Source: Streptomyces sp. NBC_00708 (GTDB lineage Bacteria; Actinomycetota; Actinomycetes; Streptomycetales; Streptomycetaceae). From it: DNA of 64,000 nucleotides. The stretch lies in contig CP108997.1 of NCBI GenBank assembly GCA_036226585.1, forward strand, positions 7,192,001 through 7,256,000, in the 5' to 3' direction. How positions within the stretch are numbered: position 1 is the first letter of the stretch; every line of letters starts with the position of its first letter. The notes under the pieces were generated by a model. The model was not told where the DNA came from. It did not search any database and saw only the letters and a program-made list of their open reading frames with translations. The position numbers were made by a program, and so were the translations under genes. This document shows, one piece after another, positions 8,123 to 16,289 of this stretch.

Positions 8123-8578
8123 TCAGGTCTGGCACTGCGCGGTCGCGGCGCTGCTCCAGTTGGACCAGGCGCCGCCCGCGGGCCGGACATGGACGCGGAT
8201 CTCGACCTTGACGTTGAACGGCCCGCAGGCGCGGTCCGTGGAGCCGATGGCGACGGGGCCGACCGTGGACCGCCGCTGGACGGCGGTACGCCCGTTGCCG
8301 ACCTTCACCCAGTGCCCGCCCGAGACGACGCGGAAGTACGCCTCGTACTCGACCCACGAGGCGTGCGGGCGGGAGTTCGTCAGATAGGTGTGCGCGGTGA
8401 TGTTGCGCATGAAGACCTTGCCGTCCTTCCACCGCTCCGCGCTGATACAGCCGTTGCCGGAGATGCCCTGGGTCGAAACGGACCCGCCGCAGGCGATGGC
8501 GGCGGCGTGGGCGTCGGCGGGGAGGGCGAGTGCGGCAACGGCGGCGGCGGCCACGACAGTTCCCGTGCGTTGGAGCAT
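8123..8578 (-). CDS. Small secreted protein
   Basis: 151 aa from ATG 8578, with AAGGA 8 nt upstream. Residues 1-26 are a Sec signal peptide (MLQRTG..AAAVAALALPADAHA) with cleavage likely after AHA. The mature part has four cysteines (CGGS, GCIS, ACGP, AQCQ) that could form two disulfides, and ends in a beta-rich segment (VKVEIRVHVRPAGGAWSNW). It resembles uncharacterised Streptomyces secreted proteins. No enzymatic motif seen. Confidence 0.7.
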   Translation of the reverse strand: MLQRTGTVVAAAAVAALALPADAHAAAIACGGSVSTQGISGNGCISAERWKDGKVFMRNITAHTYLTNSRPHASWVEYEAYFRVVSGGHWVKVGNGRTAVQRRSTVGPVAIGSTDRACGPFNVKVEIRVHVRPAGGAWSNWSSAATAQCQT

Positions 8579-8851
8579 GGGGGTGTTCCTTCGGGGTGAG
8601 TGCGGTCGGCGAGGGGTGTGGGAGGGGGCCGATGATGTCTGTGCGTGGGACGGGGTGTTGCCGTCCGTGTCGATGATGACGTCCGAGGGGTCCGCCATGA
8701 CGTATTTGCCGGGATCCGCGCGGGGCCGTGTCGGCCGGACAGGGACGTGACCGCGTTCGGTCCGGACGTGGGATTCGCGGGGCGCGAAGGGTGTCGCAGT
8801 CGTGCTACTCAGCGGTAATCTTCGGCTCCGTCCGCGACTTGGGGGAGTGGT

Positions 8852-9709
8852 ATGGGCACCGTCACGACGTTCGATCCCGTCACCGAGCACGAGAGGACCC
8901 GCGCTGCGCTGGCCGCCGCGGCTTCACGTCTGGTCGCGCTGCTGCGCGCCGTGCCCGACCAGGACGCAAGGTCGGGTGTCCCCGAGTGGACGGTCGGCGA
9001 CGTCGGTGCGCACCTGGCGTCTGTGTACCTCGCGTACACCGCCCTCGTCTCGCCCGACGACGCGGTGGAGTGGGACGACGTCCTGCCGTCCGGCGAGGGC
9101 ACGTTCGTCGAGCGGATCACCGCGATGAACAGCCGCTCCGTCACCCTGTTCGGGCGTGAGGAACGTGCGAAGGTGCCCGACTTCGTCGCTGAGCGGGGCG
9201 AGACGTTCCTGCGCGTCACCGAGGGCCTTCCCCCGGACACCCCCGTCTCCGCGCCCTGGTACGGCGAGGTGCCGTTCACCCTGGCGACGGTGACCGGACT
9301 GCTGCTCAGCGAGACTCTCGTCCACGGTCTGGACGTCGCGCGCGGTGCCCGCCTCCCGTGGTCGATCGGCGACGACGAGGCCGGCCTCGTCCTGGGGCAG
9401 TCGATGCCGACGATGATGACGGCGGCCCTGGACCCGGTGGAGTCGCGGGGCGTGCATATCGCATTCGACCTCGCGGTCAAGGGCGGCCCACGCCTCGCGG
9501 TCGTCGTCGACGACGGAACGGTGACGGTGACCCGCGACGCCCCGCCGCGCGCCTACGACTGCCGGATCGTCGCGGCACCGGCCACCTTCCTCCTGGTCTC
9601 CTTCCGACGTACGCCGATCTGGAAGGCGGTCGCGAGCGGCCGGATGCGGGCCGGCGGTCGCAAGCCGTGGCTGGCCGTGCGGCTCGGCCGGCTCGTCGCC
9701 GGCCCCTGA
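8852..9709 (+). CDS. Maleylpyruvate-isomerase-family (mycothiol-dependent) enzyme
   Basis: 285 aa. The N-terminal half is a DinB/MDMPI helical bundle (ERTRAALAAAASRLVALLR, VPEWTVGDVGAHLASVYLAY, LLLSETLVHGLDVARG). The His residues in GAHLAS and LVHGLD are the expected metal ligands. The C-terminal part (residues about 190-285) looks like the SCP2-like domain of this family (DLAVKGGPRLAVVVDDGTVT). Members use mycothiol in isomerisation or conjugation reactions; the substrate is not inferable here. It stands alone in its transcription unit. Confidence 0.75.
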   Translation: MGTVTTFDPVTEHERTRAALAAAASRLVALLRAVPDQDARSGVPEWTVGDVGAHLASVYLAYTALVSPDDAVEWDDVLPSGEGTFVERITAMNSRSVTLFGREERAKVPDFVAERGETFLRVTEGLPPDTPVSAPWYGEVPFTLATVTGLLLSETLVHGLDVARGARLPWSIGDDEAGLVLGQSMPTMMTAALDPVESRGVHIAFDLAVKGGPRLAVVVDDGTVTVTRDAPPRAYDCRIVAAPATFLLVSFRRTPIWKAVASGRMRAGGRKPWLAVRLGRLVAGP

Positions 9710-9826
9710 TCCGCACCGCGCGCCGTGCGCCTTCGGAGCAGGCCCCGGCCGTCCGCCGGACGGTTCGGCCCACACCGCCCTTCCGGGCATCACGCACATC
9801 TCCGAGCGAGAGAGGGGCGACCCACG

Positions 9827-10702
9827 ATGGCCCATACGGCCGATGGGCATGCGGACCGGGGCGCGCCCGGCGTATCGAGTGGCGCGGTGTGGCTCAAAGG
9901 GCAGCTGCTGGACATCGCTTCCGCGCTGCGTCCGGCCCGCGGCCCCGTCGTGGCCCGGGAGTGGACCGATTCCGTGCGGCTCGGTGATCCCGCACCGGTC
10001 GGGTACCGCTCGTTGTTCCTCGTGGGCATGAGCGGGGACGGCAGTCACGCGCCGTCGAGGTTCGGCGAGACCGTGACCGCCTTCGCCGAGGCCGGCTGGG
10101 AGGTGCGCACAGACGCCGCGGATCATTACGGGGAGAGCTGGGCGACGGCTCGCCGCGAAGACTTCGAGGCAAGGGTGTACGAAGGCAGCGGATCCGGAAT
10201 CCTGACTCTGACCGGCTGGACGCCGGTGGTGTACCTCGCACGGCAGCTGGGCCAACCGCCTTGCACACGCAGCACCGCCGACGGTGTGCTGTGTGACGAC
10301 TGCCACGGCTGGGGTGTCTGCCTGATGTGTGAAGGCAGGCCCTACCGCCGCTACGAGCGGTGCTGGTGTGCGGGCAACAATGCCGGTCCCGGCAGGTGTG
10401 TGGAGTGCGCGGGGAGTGGACTGCGGACCGTCGCGACCGTGCCGTGGTACCGGCCTCAGCAGAGGCTGACCGGTGTGGACCGCGAGGACGTCCTCCCGCG
10501 TCCGAGGGCCGAAGCGGCACACGATTCCACCCTCGGCGCGTTTGCCGACGTCGCCCGACGCGCCTGCGCCTGCGGGGAGGTCTGCTGCTTCTGGCGCAAC
10601 GCCGTATCCAGGGAGGACGGCCATCTCCTCTCCCTGTTCGCCGGAGCCTGCCAGGGATGCGGCGAACCGCGCGCCTATGCGTTCACGCTTCCCCTGCCGT
10701 GA
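9827..10702 (+). CDS. Cysteine-rich putative zinc-binding protein
   Basis: 291 aa from ATG 9827, with GAGAGGGG upstream. Residues 1-145 have no recognised fold. The middle carries dense CxxC/CxC clusters (CDDCHGWGVCLMCEG, RCWCAGNNAGPGRCVECAGS), reminiscent of the zinc-binding repeats of DnaJ. The C-terminus has more pairs (ACACGEVCCFW, GACQGCGEP). At least 16 Cys in about 120 residues implies several structural zinc sites. There is no J domain and no signal peptide. Function unknown. Confidence 0.65.
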   Translation: MAHTADGHADRGAPGVSSGAVWLKGQLLDIASALRPARGPVVAREWTDSVRLGDPAPVGYRSLFLVGMSGDGSHAPSRFGETVTAFAEAGWEVRTDAADHYGESWATARREDFEARVYEGSGSGILTLTGWTPVVYLARQLGQPPCTRSTADGVLCDDCHGWGVCLMCEGRPYRRYERCWCAGNNAGPGRCVECAGSGLRTVATVPWYRPQQRLTGVDREDVLPRPRAEAAHDSTLGAFADVARRACACGEVCCFWRNAVSREDGHLLSLFAGACQGCGEPRAYAFTLPLP

Positions 10703-10722
10703 CCACGACCCCGCCCCGGTCG

Positions 10723-11193
10723 CTACACGCCGAGCTCCTCACACAGCTGAACGTACGTGTCAAGGTAGTCCGGGTGGCTCCGGAACCGGCCGAGGCCGAT
10801 CACGTCGAACTCATCCCTGTCGGAGGCCGCCCGCACACCGAGGGCGGCAAGTGCCTGGTTGATTGACGCCTGATCAGGTGTCAGCCGGTCCTCACCTTCG
10901 AACGCGACAGCGCACTGGGTGCCGATCCCGCCGAAGCAGTCCGTCTCGATGATCGCGAACCGCGGCCTGTCGGTCCCGGTGATCTCGCACACGAGGTCCC
11001 GGTTCACCGACAGATCTCGACCGGCCTCACGGACGCCACCGGTGACGGCATCGGCGTCCTCGCCGTCCTCCGCCTCCGAGCCGCCCTCGGCCGCGAACCA
11101 GATGTCCGCGCCGCCGGTGTCGTCCAGCGTAGGTTGCCCCCGGTACGGCCAGCCACCAGGCACTGAGCTGCGTGTCCGGCACGTTGCGTACAT
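10723..11193 (-). CDS. Hypothetical protein with uncertain 5' end
   Basis: 156 aa if started at ATG 11193. The C-terminal half looks well structured (RPRFAIIETDCFGGIGTQ, AINQALAALGV-type helix, GRFRSHPDYLDTYVQLCEE). Coding-looking sequence continues in frame upstream of the ATG (DHCRWADWWGAKLPAM) and into the end of the preceding gene, with no obvious start codon. The gene may have lost its natural start, or it starts at an unusual codon. No family recognised. Confidence 0.5.
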   Translation of the reverse strand: MYATCRTRSSVPGGWPYRGQPTLDDTGGADIWFAAEGGSEAEDGEDADAVTGGVREAGRDLSVNRDLVCEITGTDRPRFAIIETDCFGGIGTQCAVAFEGEDRLTPDQASINQALAALGVRAASDRDEFDVIGLGRFRSHPDYLDTYVQLCEELGV

Positions 11194-11272
11194 TGCGGGG
11201 AGTTTCGCCCCCCACCAGTCGGCCCACCGGCAGTGGTCGCTGCGGTGCGAACTGGGCTCCGCCTCAGTGGAG

Positions 11273-12268
11273 TCAGCCGTCGAAGGGTGAAGGGGGGACC
11301 TCGGGCGCGACGGATGCGGTGGCCAGGGCAGCCGTGCCCGGGTTGATCAGGCCGCTGAGATCGCGGAGTCGGAGCGTGGCGGAGCCGATTTCGCAGCCGT
11401 AGGCGAAGAGATAGTAGGGCGGGAAGTCGACGACGAGTTCGCCGCCGTACTGGAAGCCCATCTTCATGGTTTCCTGATAGCTCATGGGCGTGGCCGTGCT
11501 CTTGGGCGTCTGACCGCCGGCGAGGAGGGTTTTCGCGTCCGTGGTGCAGGACGTGCTCGTGCCCATGATCTTGGGGGCTATCAACCTGGCCAGCCTGGTG
11601 GCACCCGCGGTCCGCCGGGCTTCGGGAAGGAGGATCCGATTCTTGTCCAGGATTGTCCAGGTGCCCGTGTCGATGTTGATCCAGTCGTCGACCAGCCCGC
11701 CGTGGGAGCCACCGACATATTGCTGACCGGTGAACTGGATCACGGCCAGTCGGCCCACCTGGTTGATCCTGGGCAGCTCGGAGAGGGTGAACGTCGCGCC
11801 CTGAGCCATGTCGTTCGTGGTCTCGTCGACAGCGGCGAGGAAACGCTTCACGTCGTCGTCGATGCGGCTCCTGAGCCGTGAGTTGAGCGCGTCGACCGAC
11901 TTGTTCGCCGACCAGAAGACCGGCAGGGTCGCGTCGACCTCGTACCGCACACCTCCTTTTCCGGTCCCGCTGCGTGTGACGCGGGTGAGGCAGCTGCGCC
12001 AGCTCGCGGTGGAGAATGCGAGCCGGACCTTCGGCGCCGGGGCGGTGACCTTGTCCGGTGCGGCGGCGCACCAGGAGGACGGCTTGTCGTCGGACGGGCT
12101 GGGGCTCGGTACGGCGGTGGACCGCTCCGGAGCGGCAGTGGAGGCGCCGGTGCGCGGGGTGGCCGATTCCGGAGCCGTGGCATCCCGCTGTCTCGCCAGA
12201 TAGCCACCCAGTCCCGCCAGAATCACGGCGACGACCAGTACCAGCGTCATCCTGCGGTTTGTGCTCAT
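11273..12268 (-). CDS. Membrane-anchored protein, DUF3298/RsiV-like extracellular domain (tentative)
   Basis: 331 aa from ATG 12268; a GTG at 12283 is also possible. One N-terminal membrane helix (residues 7-24, TLVLVVAVILAGLGGYLA), then a Ser/Pro/Thr-rich linker. The extracellular domain has features of the DUF3298 group (KGGVRYEVDATLPVFW, FTGQQYVGGSHGG, GTWTILDKNRILLPEA, FPPYYLFAYGCEIGS). Such domains occur in RsiV-type lysozyme-sensing anti-sigma factors, but no anti-sigma segment or sigma gene is adjacent. It follows the 12295 gene with a 26-bp gap, suggesting an operon. Confidence 0.65.
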   Translation of the reverse strand: MSTNRRMTLVLVVAVILAGLGGYLARQRDATAPESATPRTGASTAAPERSTAVPSPSPSDDKPSSWCAAAPDKVTAPAPKVRLAFSTASWRSCLTRVTRSGTGKGGVRYEVDATLPVFWSANKSVDALNSRLRSRIDDDVKRFLAAVDETTNDMAQGATFTLSELPRINQVGRLAVIQFTGQQYVGGSHGGLVDDWINIDTGTWTILDKNRILLPEARRTAGATRLARLIAPKIMGTSTSCTTDAKTLLAGGQTPKSTATPMSYQETMKMGFQYGGELVVDFPPYYLFAYGCEIGSATLRLRDLSGLINPGTAALATASVAPEVPPSPFDG

Positions 12269-12294
12269 GCCGGTCGGCTTCACCCGCTTCCCGC

Positions 12295-13212
12295 CTACTT
12301 CGCCGTAGCGGATGCGCTGACCTGGTCCAGCCAGACCTTGCACGGCGTGCCGCATATCTGTGCCGTCGCGTCCGCGCTGTCCGTGACGCTGAAAGTGCCC
12401 TGGTAGTCCGTGTCGAGCGCTTGGTCGTAGGCCTTGGCGATTCCCCTGGTGTGGAACGGCCGGGATCCGTTGGTCACCGTCTGTGTGGTGCGCTTGCCGT
12501 CGATCACCTCGTCGAGAACGAGGTCGTAAGTGATGTCCCATGTGACGGTCTGGAAGCTGAAGCCGAAGTTCACGATCTCCCCCTTCTTGACGGAGACCGA
12601 GTGGCCGTCGAAGTAGCGGCTTCCGAACCCCTTGTCACGGGGATCGACGTTCCGGGGAACGGGAACCGCTTCGTCGAGGTTGAACCCGATCCGGATGTTG
12701 GTGTCCTCACCCTGGGACGGGTAGACGAGCAGGGTCCCGCCCGGTGCGGGGATGGCCTTGCTGCGGACCTTGATATGGATGCCCGTGATGTCGACGGTGT
12801 GATGGCGGTTGCCCTCGAGCGTCACCAGTGTGGTGGTCCCGTAGGTGTCCACCTCGTCGGACCGCTTCGACATGATCGCGGCCACCTGGTCGGCGGGGAG
12901 TGTCTGTCCGGCGCTCAGCGGCCTTCCCGGAAAGAACCACGCCCCGTTGTGGTCAAGAGCGCTGTCATCGGTCTGCACCGTGACACTCAGCGGCGGGCCA
13001 CTGGCGAGCGCGTCCCTGACGTCGGGGTCACCGGCGAGGTAGTACACCACGCCGAAAGCGACGGCAGAGGCGCAAGTGATCGCACCGGTCCATTTCGCCC
13101 GGTGGTAGTGGTTCGTGACCTGCACGGTGTCCACGTCCCCCGCAGCCACGGTGTTGACGCTTCCTCTGCCGGAGCGGACCTGCTGACGCACCTCCGGGCG
13201 GTTCTCACCCAC
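12295..13212 (-). CDS. Hypothetical single-pass membrane protein with N-terminal NTVA motif
   Basis: 305 aa. A 30-residue N-terminal tail contains VRSGRGSVNTVAAGDV, related to motifs in the preceding gene product. One membrane helix follows (about 43-60, ITCASAVAFGVVYYLAG), then a large soluble domain with many beta strands (TVQTDDSALDHNGAWFFPG, DGHSVSVKKGEIVNFGFSFQ) and a C-terminal Cys pair (ICGTPCKVW). The domain resembles no family I know. It probably forms one operon with 13219 and 11273: all are on the minus strand with short gaps. Confidence 0.65.
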   Translation of the reverse strand: MGENRPEVRQQVRSGRGSVNTVAAGDVDTVQVTNHYHRAKWTGAITCASAVAFGVVYYLAGDPDVRDALASGPPLSVTVQTDDSALDHNGAWFFPGRPLSAGQTLPADQVAAIMSKRSDEVDTYGTTTLVTLEGNRHHTVDITGIHIKVRSKAIPAPGGTLLVYPSQGEDTNIRIGFNLDEAVPVPRNVDPRDKGFGSRYFDGHSVSVKKGEIVNFGFSFQTVTWDITYDLVLDEVIDGKRTTQTVTNGSRPFHTRGIAKAYDQALDTDYQGTFSVTDSADATAQICGTPCKVWLDQVSASATAK

Positions 13213-13218
13213 CGACCG

Positions 13219-13671
13219 CTACTCCCTCTGCTCCGGCGGGAGCGCGACGCTTCCCCCGGCCACGATGTTCCGGCTGCGACGGCCCGACTTCACGCGCTGA
13301 TCGAGCGGCGCCGCCGAACGGCGTCTGGCGCCCGGCAGCGGCGCGCTCGGCCCGTCGACGCCGATGTCCTCTCGGGCCACGATGTTTTCGCTGTTCCTGC
13401 CTGCGGTGACATGCTGTCTGCCGGCCGACGCCGGGCCGTTCCCGGGGCGGGACGTGCCGCCGCTGCTGCGGATCCACTCGAATGCGCTGGCCGCCAAGCC
13501 GCTGAGGAACACGGCGACCACCATGGCCACTGCCCAGCGGTCACTGTCGGCACGAGGGGTCCAGGAGAACCTGAGTGTCATCACCATCGTCGTGCTGCCC
13601 GAGAAGACGAGGACCGGGACCGCTACCCGCCATGCCACCGACCGCCAAGACCTTGCATCGAGGTCACTCAT
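13219..13671 (-). CDS. Small two-helix membrane protein with two NIVA-type repeats
   Basis: 150 aa from ATG 13671. Two membrane helices (residues 11-33 and 46-65) are followed by a hydrophilic tail carrying two copies of a short motif, VTAGRNSENIVAREDIGV and VKSGRRSRNIVAGGSVAL. The downstream gene product carries a third copy (VRSGRGSVNTVAAGDV). Similar Gly/Asn-rich segments precede effector or sensor domains in some actinomycete proteins, but no such domain is present here. Function unknown. Confidence 0.6.
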   Translation of the reverse strand: MSDLDARSWRSVAWRVAVPVLVFSGSTTMVMTLRFSWTPRADSDRWAVAMVVAVFLSGLAASAFEWIRSSGGTSRPGNGPASAGRQHVTAGRNSENIVAREDIGVDGPSAPLPGARRRSAAPLDQRVKSGRRSRNIVAGGSVALPPEQRE

Positions 13672-13858
13672 GACGTGAAGATGCCCATCCCGCAGGCAAG
13701 TTGAACGCATAGCAAGATGAGTGCGGTGCTTACCCCGGGCGGGCTCCCGGGTGCGCCGTCGCCCGACGGGCAGGCATGGCAGGGCGTCCGTGACAGCGTG
13801 CCACAGCATTGCTGCGTACGCTGCCGGCATCGAGGAGTTTTCGAGGGAGAGCCGCGGA

Positions 13859-14046
13859 TGACTGAGAAGGCGTCTGTGCCCGGCCCGCGCCGGGACCTGC
13901 CGATGCCCCACGACCGGCTCGTCCCGGGCCGGCGCCACACCTCGCCGCGCCAGGGTTTCCCGCAGCCCCTGCCGCTCGGGACCGTGAACGGGGAACACCG
14001 CCGCGCGCACCGAGTGCGGCCGCACATCGCGGAAGACGGCGCATGA
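13859..14046 (+). CDS. Possible small gene upstream of the P-loop kinase
   Basis: 62-codon frame from ATG 13859 (GGGAG 8 nt upstream) whose TGA overlaps the kinase ATG at 14043. Its product is basic and Pro/His-rich (MPHDRLVPGRRHTSPRQ) with no recognised domain. About nine in ten third codon positions are G or C, as expected for real Streptomyces genes. Together with the ATGA overlap this supports translation. The frame could still be chance in GC-rich DNA. The sequence before it (13672-13858) holds only the divergent promoters. Confidence 0.4.
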
Positions 14047-14606
14047 CGGGGGCAGCACCGCGGCCGGTGGGAACGCGGAACACGCGCCTGATCGTGGTCC
14101 GCGGCAACAGCGCCTCGGGCAAGTCCTCCGTCGCGGCCGGTCTGCGGGAGCGCTTCGGGCGCAACCTCGCCGTCGTCGGCCAGGACAACCTCCGGCGCAT
14201 CGTGCTGCGCGAACGCGACCGGCCCGGCGGAGCCAATATCGGCCTGATCGACCTCACCGCCCGTTACGCCCTGGACAACGGCTTCCACGTCGTCGTCGAA
14301 GGCATCCTGTACGCCGACCGCTACGGCCCCATGCTCCGGGACCTGGTCCGCGCCCACCGTGGTGTCTCGCGCTGTTACTACCTAGATGTGCCGTACGACG
14401 AGACGGTACGCCGGCACGCGACGAAGCCGGATGCCGAGTACCTCCGGCATGTCACCCCCGGCCATCTCACCGACTGGTTCCGGGAGAAGGACCTGCTGCC
14501 CGACTCCCTGGAGACCGTCATCGACGCGGACAGCACACGGGACGACACGGTCGACCGCATCCTCCGCGAGAGCGGCCTGGACCGCATTCAGCCGATCGAC
14601 CGCTGA
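14043..14606 (+). CDS. P-loop kinase of the AAA_33/zeta-toxin-like group
   Basis: 187 aa. The Walker A motif is VVRGNSASGKSS (residues 18-29), with a DNLRR switch near residue 49. The lid/acceptor region is VVVEGILYADRYGPM and is followed by CYYLDVPYDETVRRHATK. Such kinases phosphorylate small molecules or sugars; the sequence has no signature pointing to one substrate, and no antitoxin gene is obvious. It converges with the WYL regulator 5 bp away. Confidence 0.75.
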   Translation: MTGAAPRPVGTRNTRLIVVRGNSASGKSSVAAGLRERFGRNLAVVGQDNLRRIVLRERDRPGGANIGLIDLTARYALDNGFHVVVEGILYADRYGPMLRDLVRAHRGVSRCYYLDVPYDETVRRHATKPDAEYLRHVTPGHLTDWFREKDLLPDSLETVIDADSTRDDTVDRILRESGLDRIQPIDR

Positions 14607-14611
14607 CGGGT

Positions 14612-15643
14612 TCACCCGGATGTCGCTGAACGGGGGTGAGCATCGGCCACGCGGTCGGGTTCGGTGGCGTAGGACGCGAGACGGTCGGCGAACGCGGCCA
14701 CGAGGTCGCGGAGTTCGGCGGGGCGCTCGATGACGAACGGTCGGTCGAGCGAGGCGAGTACGGGAGGCAGCCAGTCGAGCCGCTCCGCCCGCAGCTCGAC
14801 GCCCAGCCAGCGCGGGGTCCGGGCGTCCTCGCCGGCCGTGGGTGCCTGCGCCTCCAGCCTTGCGACGCTTGCCGGAAGGCCGGCGCGGATCTGCTCGACC
14901 GTCCCGTGGATGCGCAGGACCACCTCATGCCGGTATTCGGCCGAGGCGAAGCCCGACAACACGTGCTCTGCGGGATCGAAATCCACGGGCGCTTCGAACG
15001 TGTCGGGCAGGGCTCGCACGTATGCGATGCGATCGAGCCGGAAGGTCCGGTTCTCGCCGAGCCGGGCGTCCTCGCCCGTGACGTACCACCGGCCCCCGTG
15101 GGCGACGATCCCGTACGCGTGCAGGGTGCGTTCGCTGTGCCGCCCCCCGCGGTCGGCATAGCGGATCGAGACCGCCCGGTGGTGGCGCACCGCGTCGGCG
15201 ATGGTGAGCAGGACCTCGGCGTCCGGAGTGTCGAACTCGCCGGGCTGATCCGTGAAGGCGAGGTCCTCCAGGAGTGCGTCGAGCCGGCGGGCGATGTGCT
15301 TGGGCAGAACGCGCCGGATCTTCGCCGATGCCGTCTCGCTCGCCGTGCGCTCCGTCGCCGTCAGACCTGCCCGGCGGCCGGCGACCAGGCCGAGCAGCAC
15401 GGCCAGCGCCTCGTCGTTGCCGAGCATGAGAGGGGGCAAGCGGTACCCGGGCGCCAGCCGGTAGCCGCCGTAGCGGCCCCGCACCGATTCCACGGGCACA
15501 TCGAGGTCGATCAGCTGCCGCACGTACCGGCGCACGGTGCGCCCTTCGACGCCGAGCCGCCCGGCGAGCTCGGCCACCGTCCGGGTGCCGCCCGACTGCA
15601 GCAGTTCCAGGAGCGTCAGCACACGGCCGGTGGGACGGGACAT
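14612..15643 (-). CDS. WYL-domain transcriptional regulator (YafY/DeoR type)
   Basis: 343 aa. An HTH_11 domain spans residues 1-55 (RVLTLLELLQSGGTRTVAEL, GVEGRTVRRYVRQL). The WYL domain is about 140-235 (AVSIRYADRGGRHSERTLHAYGI..GGRWYVTGED) and the WCX domain is at the C-terminus (HEVVLRIHGTVEQIRAGLP..LGVELRAERLDWLPPVLAS). It is divergent from the VOC gene at 15737, with a near-perfect palindrome between them. It likely controls that gene and itself in response to a small ligand. Confidence 0.85.
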   Translation of the reverse strand: MSRPTGRVLTLLELLQSGGTRTVAELAGRLGVEGRTVRRYVRQLIDLDVPVESVRGRYGGYRLAPGYRLPPLMLGNDEALAVLLGLVAGRRAGLTATERTASETASAKIRRVLPKHIARRLDALLEDLAFTDQPGEFDTPDAEVLLTIADAVRHHRAVSIRYADRGGRHSERTLHAYGIVAHGGRWYVTGEDARLGENRTFRLDRIAYVRALPDTFEAPVDFDPAEHVLSGFASAEYRHEVVLRIHGTVEQIRAGLPASVARLEAQAPTAGEDARTPRWLGVELRAERLDWLPPVLASLDRPFVIERPAELRDLVAAFADRLASYATEPDRVADAHPRSATSG

Positions 15644-15661
15644 GCCCGCAGCCTAACGCGC

Positions 15662-15686
15662 ATACAGGACCGATTCTGTCCAGTAT
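15662..15686. promoter_or_regulatory. 25-bp palindromic operator between WYL regulator and VOC gene
   Basis: Symmetric element ATAC-n-GGAC-n-GA-n-TC-n-GTCC-n-GTAT; every block pairs and mismatches occur only at the single-base separators and the centre. It lies 19 bp before the regulator start (15643) and about 50 bp before the VOC start (15737). It is the likely binding site of the WYL-domain protein. Confidence 0.7.
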
Positions 15687-15736
15687 TTCCCCTAGCCTGC
15701 GCCAGGTACCCCTTCGGAACAACCCAGGAGATTTCC

Positions 15737-16135
15737 ATGGAACTCGTCTCGATCCGCATCATCACCGGCGATGTGGCGCGCCTCGTCGGCTTCTACGAGC
15801 GAGTCACGGGGGCGCGGGCGACGTGGGCGAACGAGGACTTCGCCGAGCTCAGGACGGCGGGTGCCACCCTGGCGATCGGCAGCACCCGTACCGTCCCACT
15901 GTTCGCCCCCGGCTCTGCCCGCCCGGCGGACAATCGCAGCGTGATCATCGAATTCCTCGTCGATGACGTGGATGCCGTGTACAGGAATCTGACCGGCTTC
16001 GTCACCGACTTCGTCAACGAACCCACCACGATGCCCTGGGGCAACAAGGCCCTGCTGTTCCGCGACCCCGACGGAAACCTCGTGAACTTCTTCACCCCCG
16101 TCACCCCGGCGGCTATCGAGAAGTTCGCACGCTGA
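15737..16135 (+). CDS. VOC-family (glyoxalase/bleomycin-resistance fold) protein
   Basis: 132 aa from ATG 15737, with CCAGGAG 6 nt upstream. Two beta-alpha-beta-beta-beta modules are visible: MELVSIRIITGDVARLVGFY, and VIIEFLVDDVDAVYRN leading to the typical ending LLFRDPDGNLVNFFTP. Metal-dependent lyases, dioxygenases and drug-binding proteins share this fold; the substrate is unknown. Pairing with a divergent WYL regulator suggests an inducible detoxification role. Confidence 0.8.
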   Translation: MELVSIRIITGDVARLVGFYERVTGARATWANEDFAELRTAGATLAIGSTRTVPLFAPGSARPADNRSVIIEFLVDDVDAVYRNLTGFVTDFVNEPTTMPWGNKALLFRDPDGNLVNFFTPVTPAAIEKFAR

Positions 16136-16289
16136 CGCCACGCACAGCCGCGCACGCCGAGGCGCCTTGTGCCTCGAACGCCCGCCCCAGCGGGCTGACT
16201 TGAGCCGATCGAAGCGACCGGTGCGCCACACCGCGGCGAGGGTGAGGTCCCCTTGTGCCGCGCCGTCCAGGTGTAGTGGGGTGGCCGCC

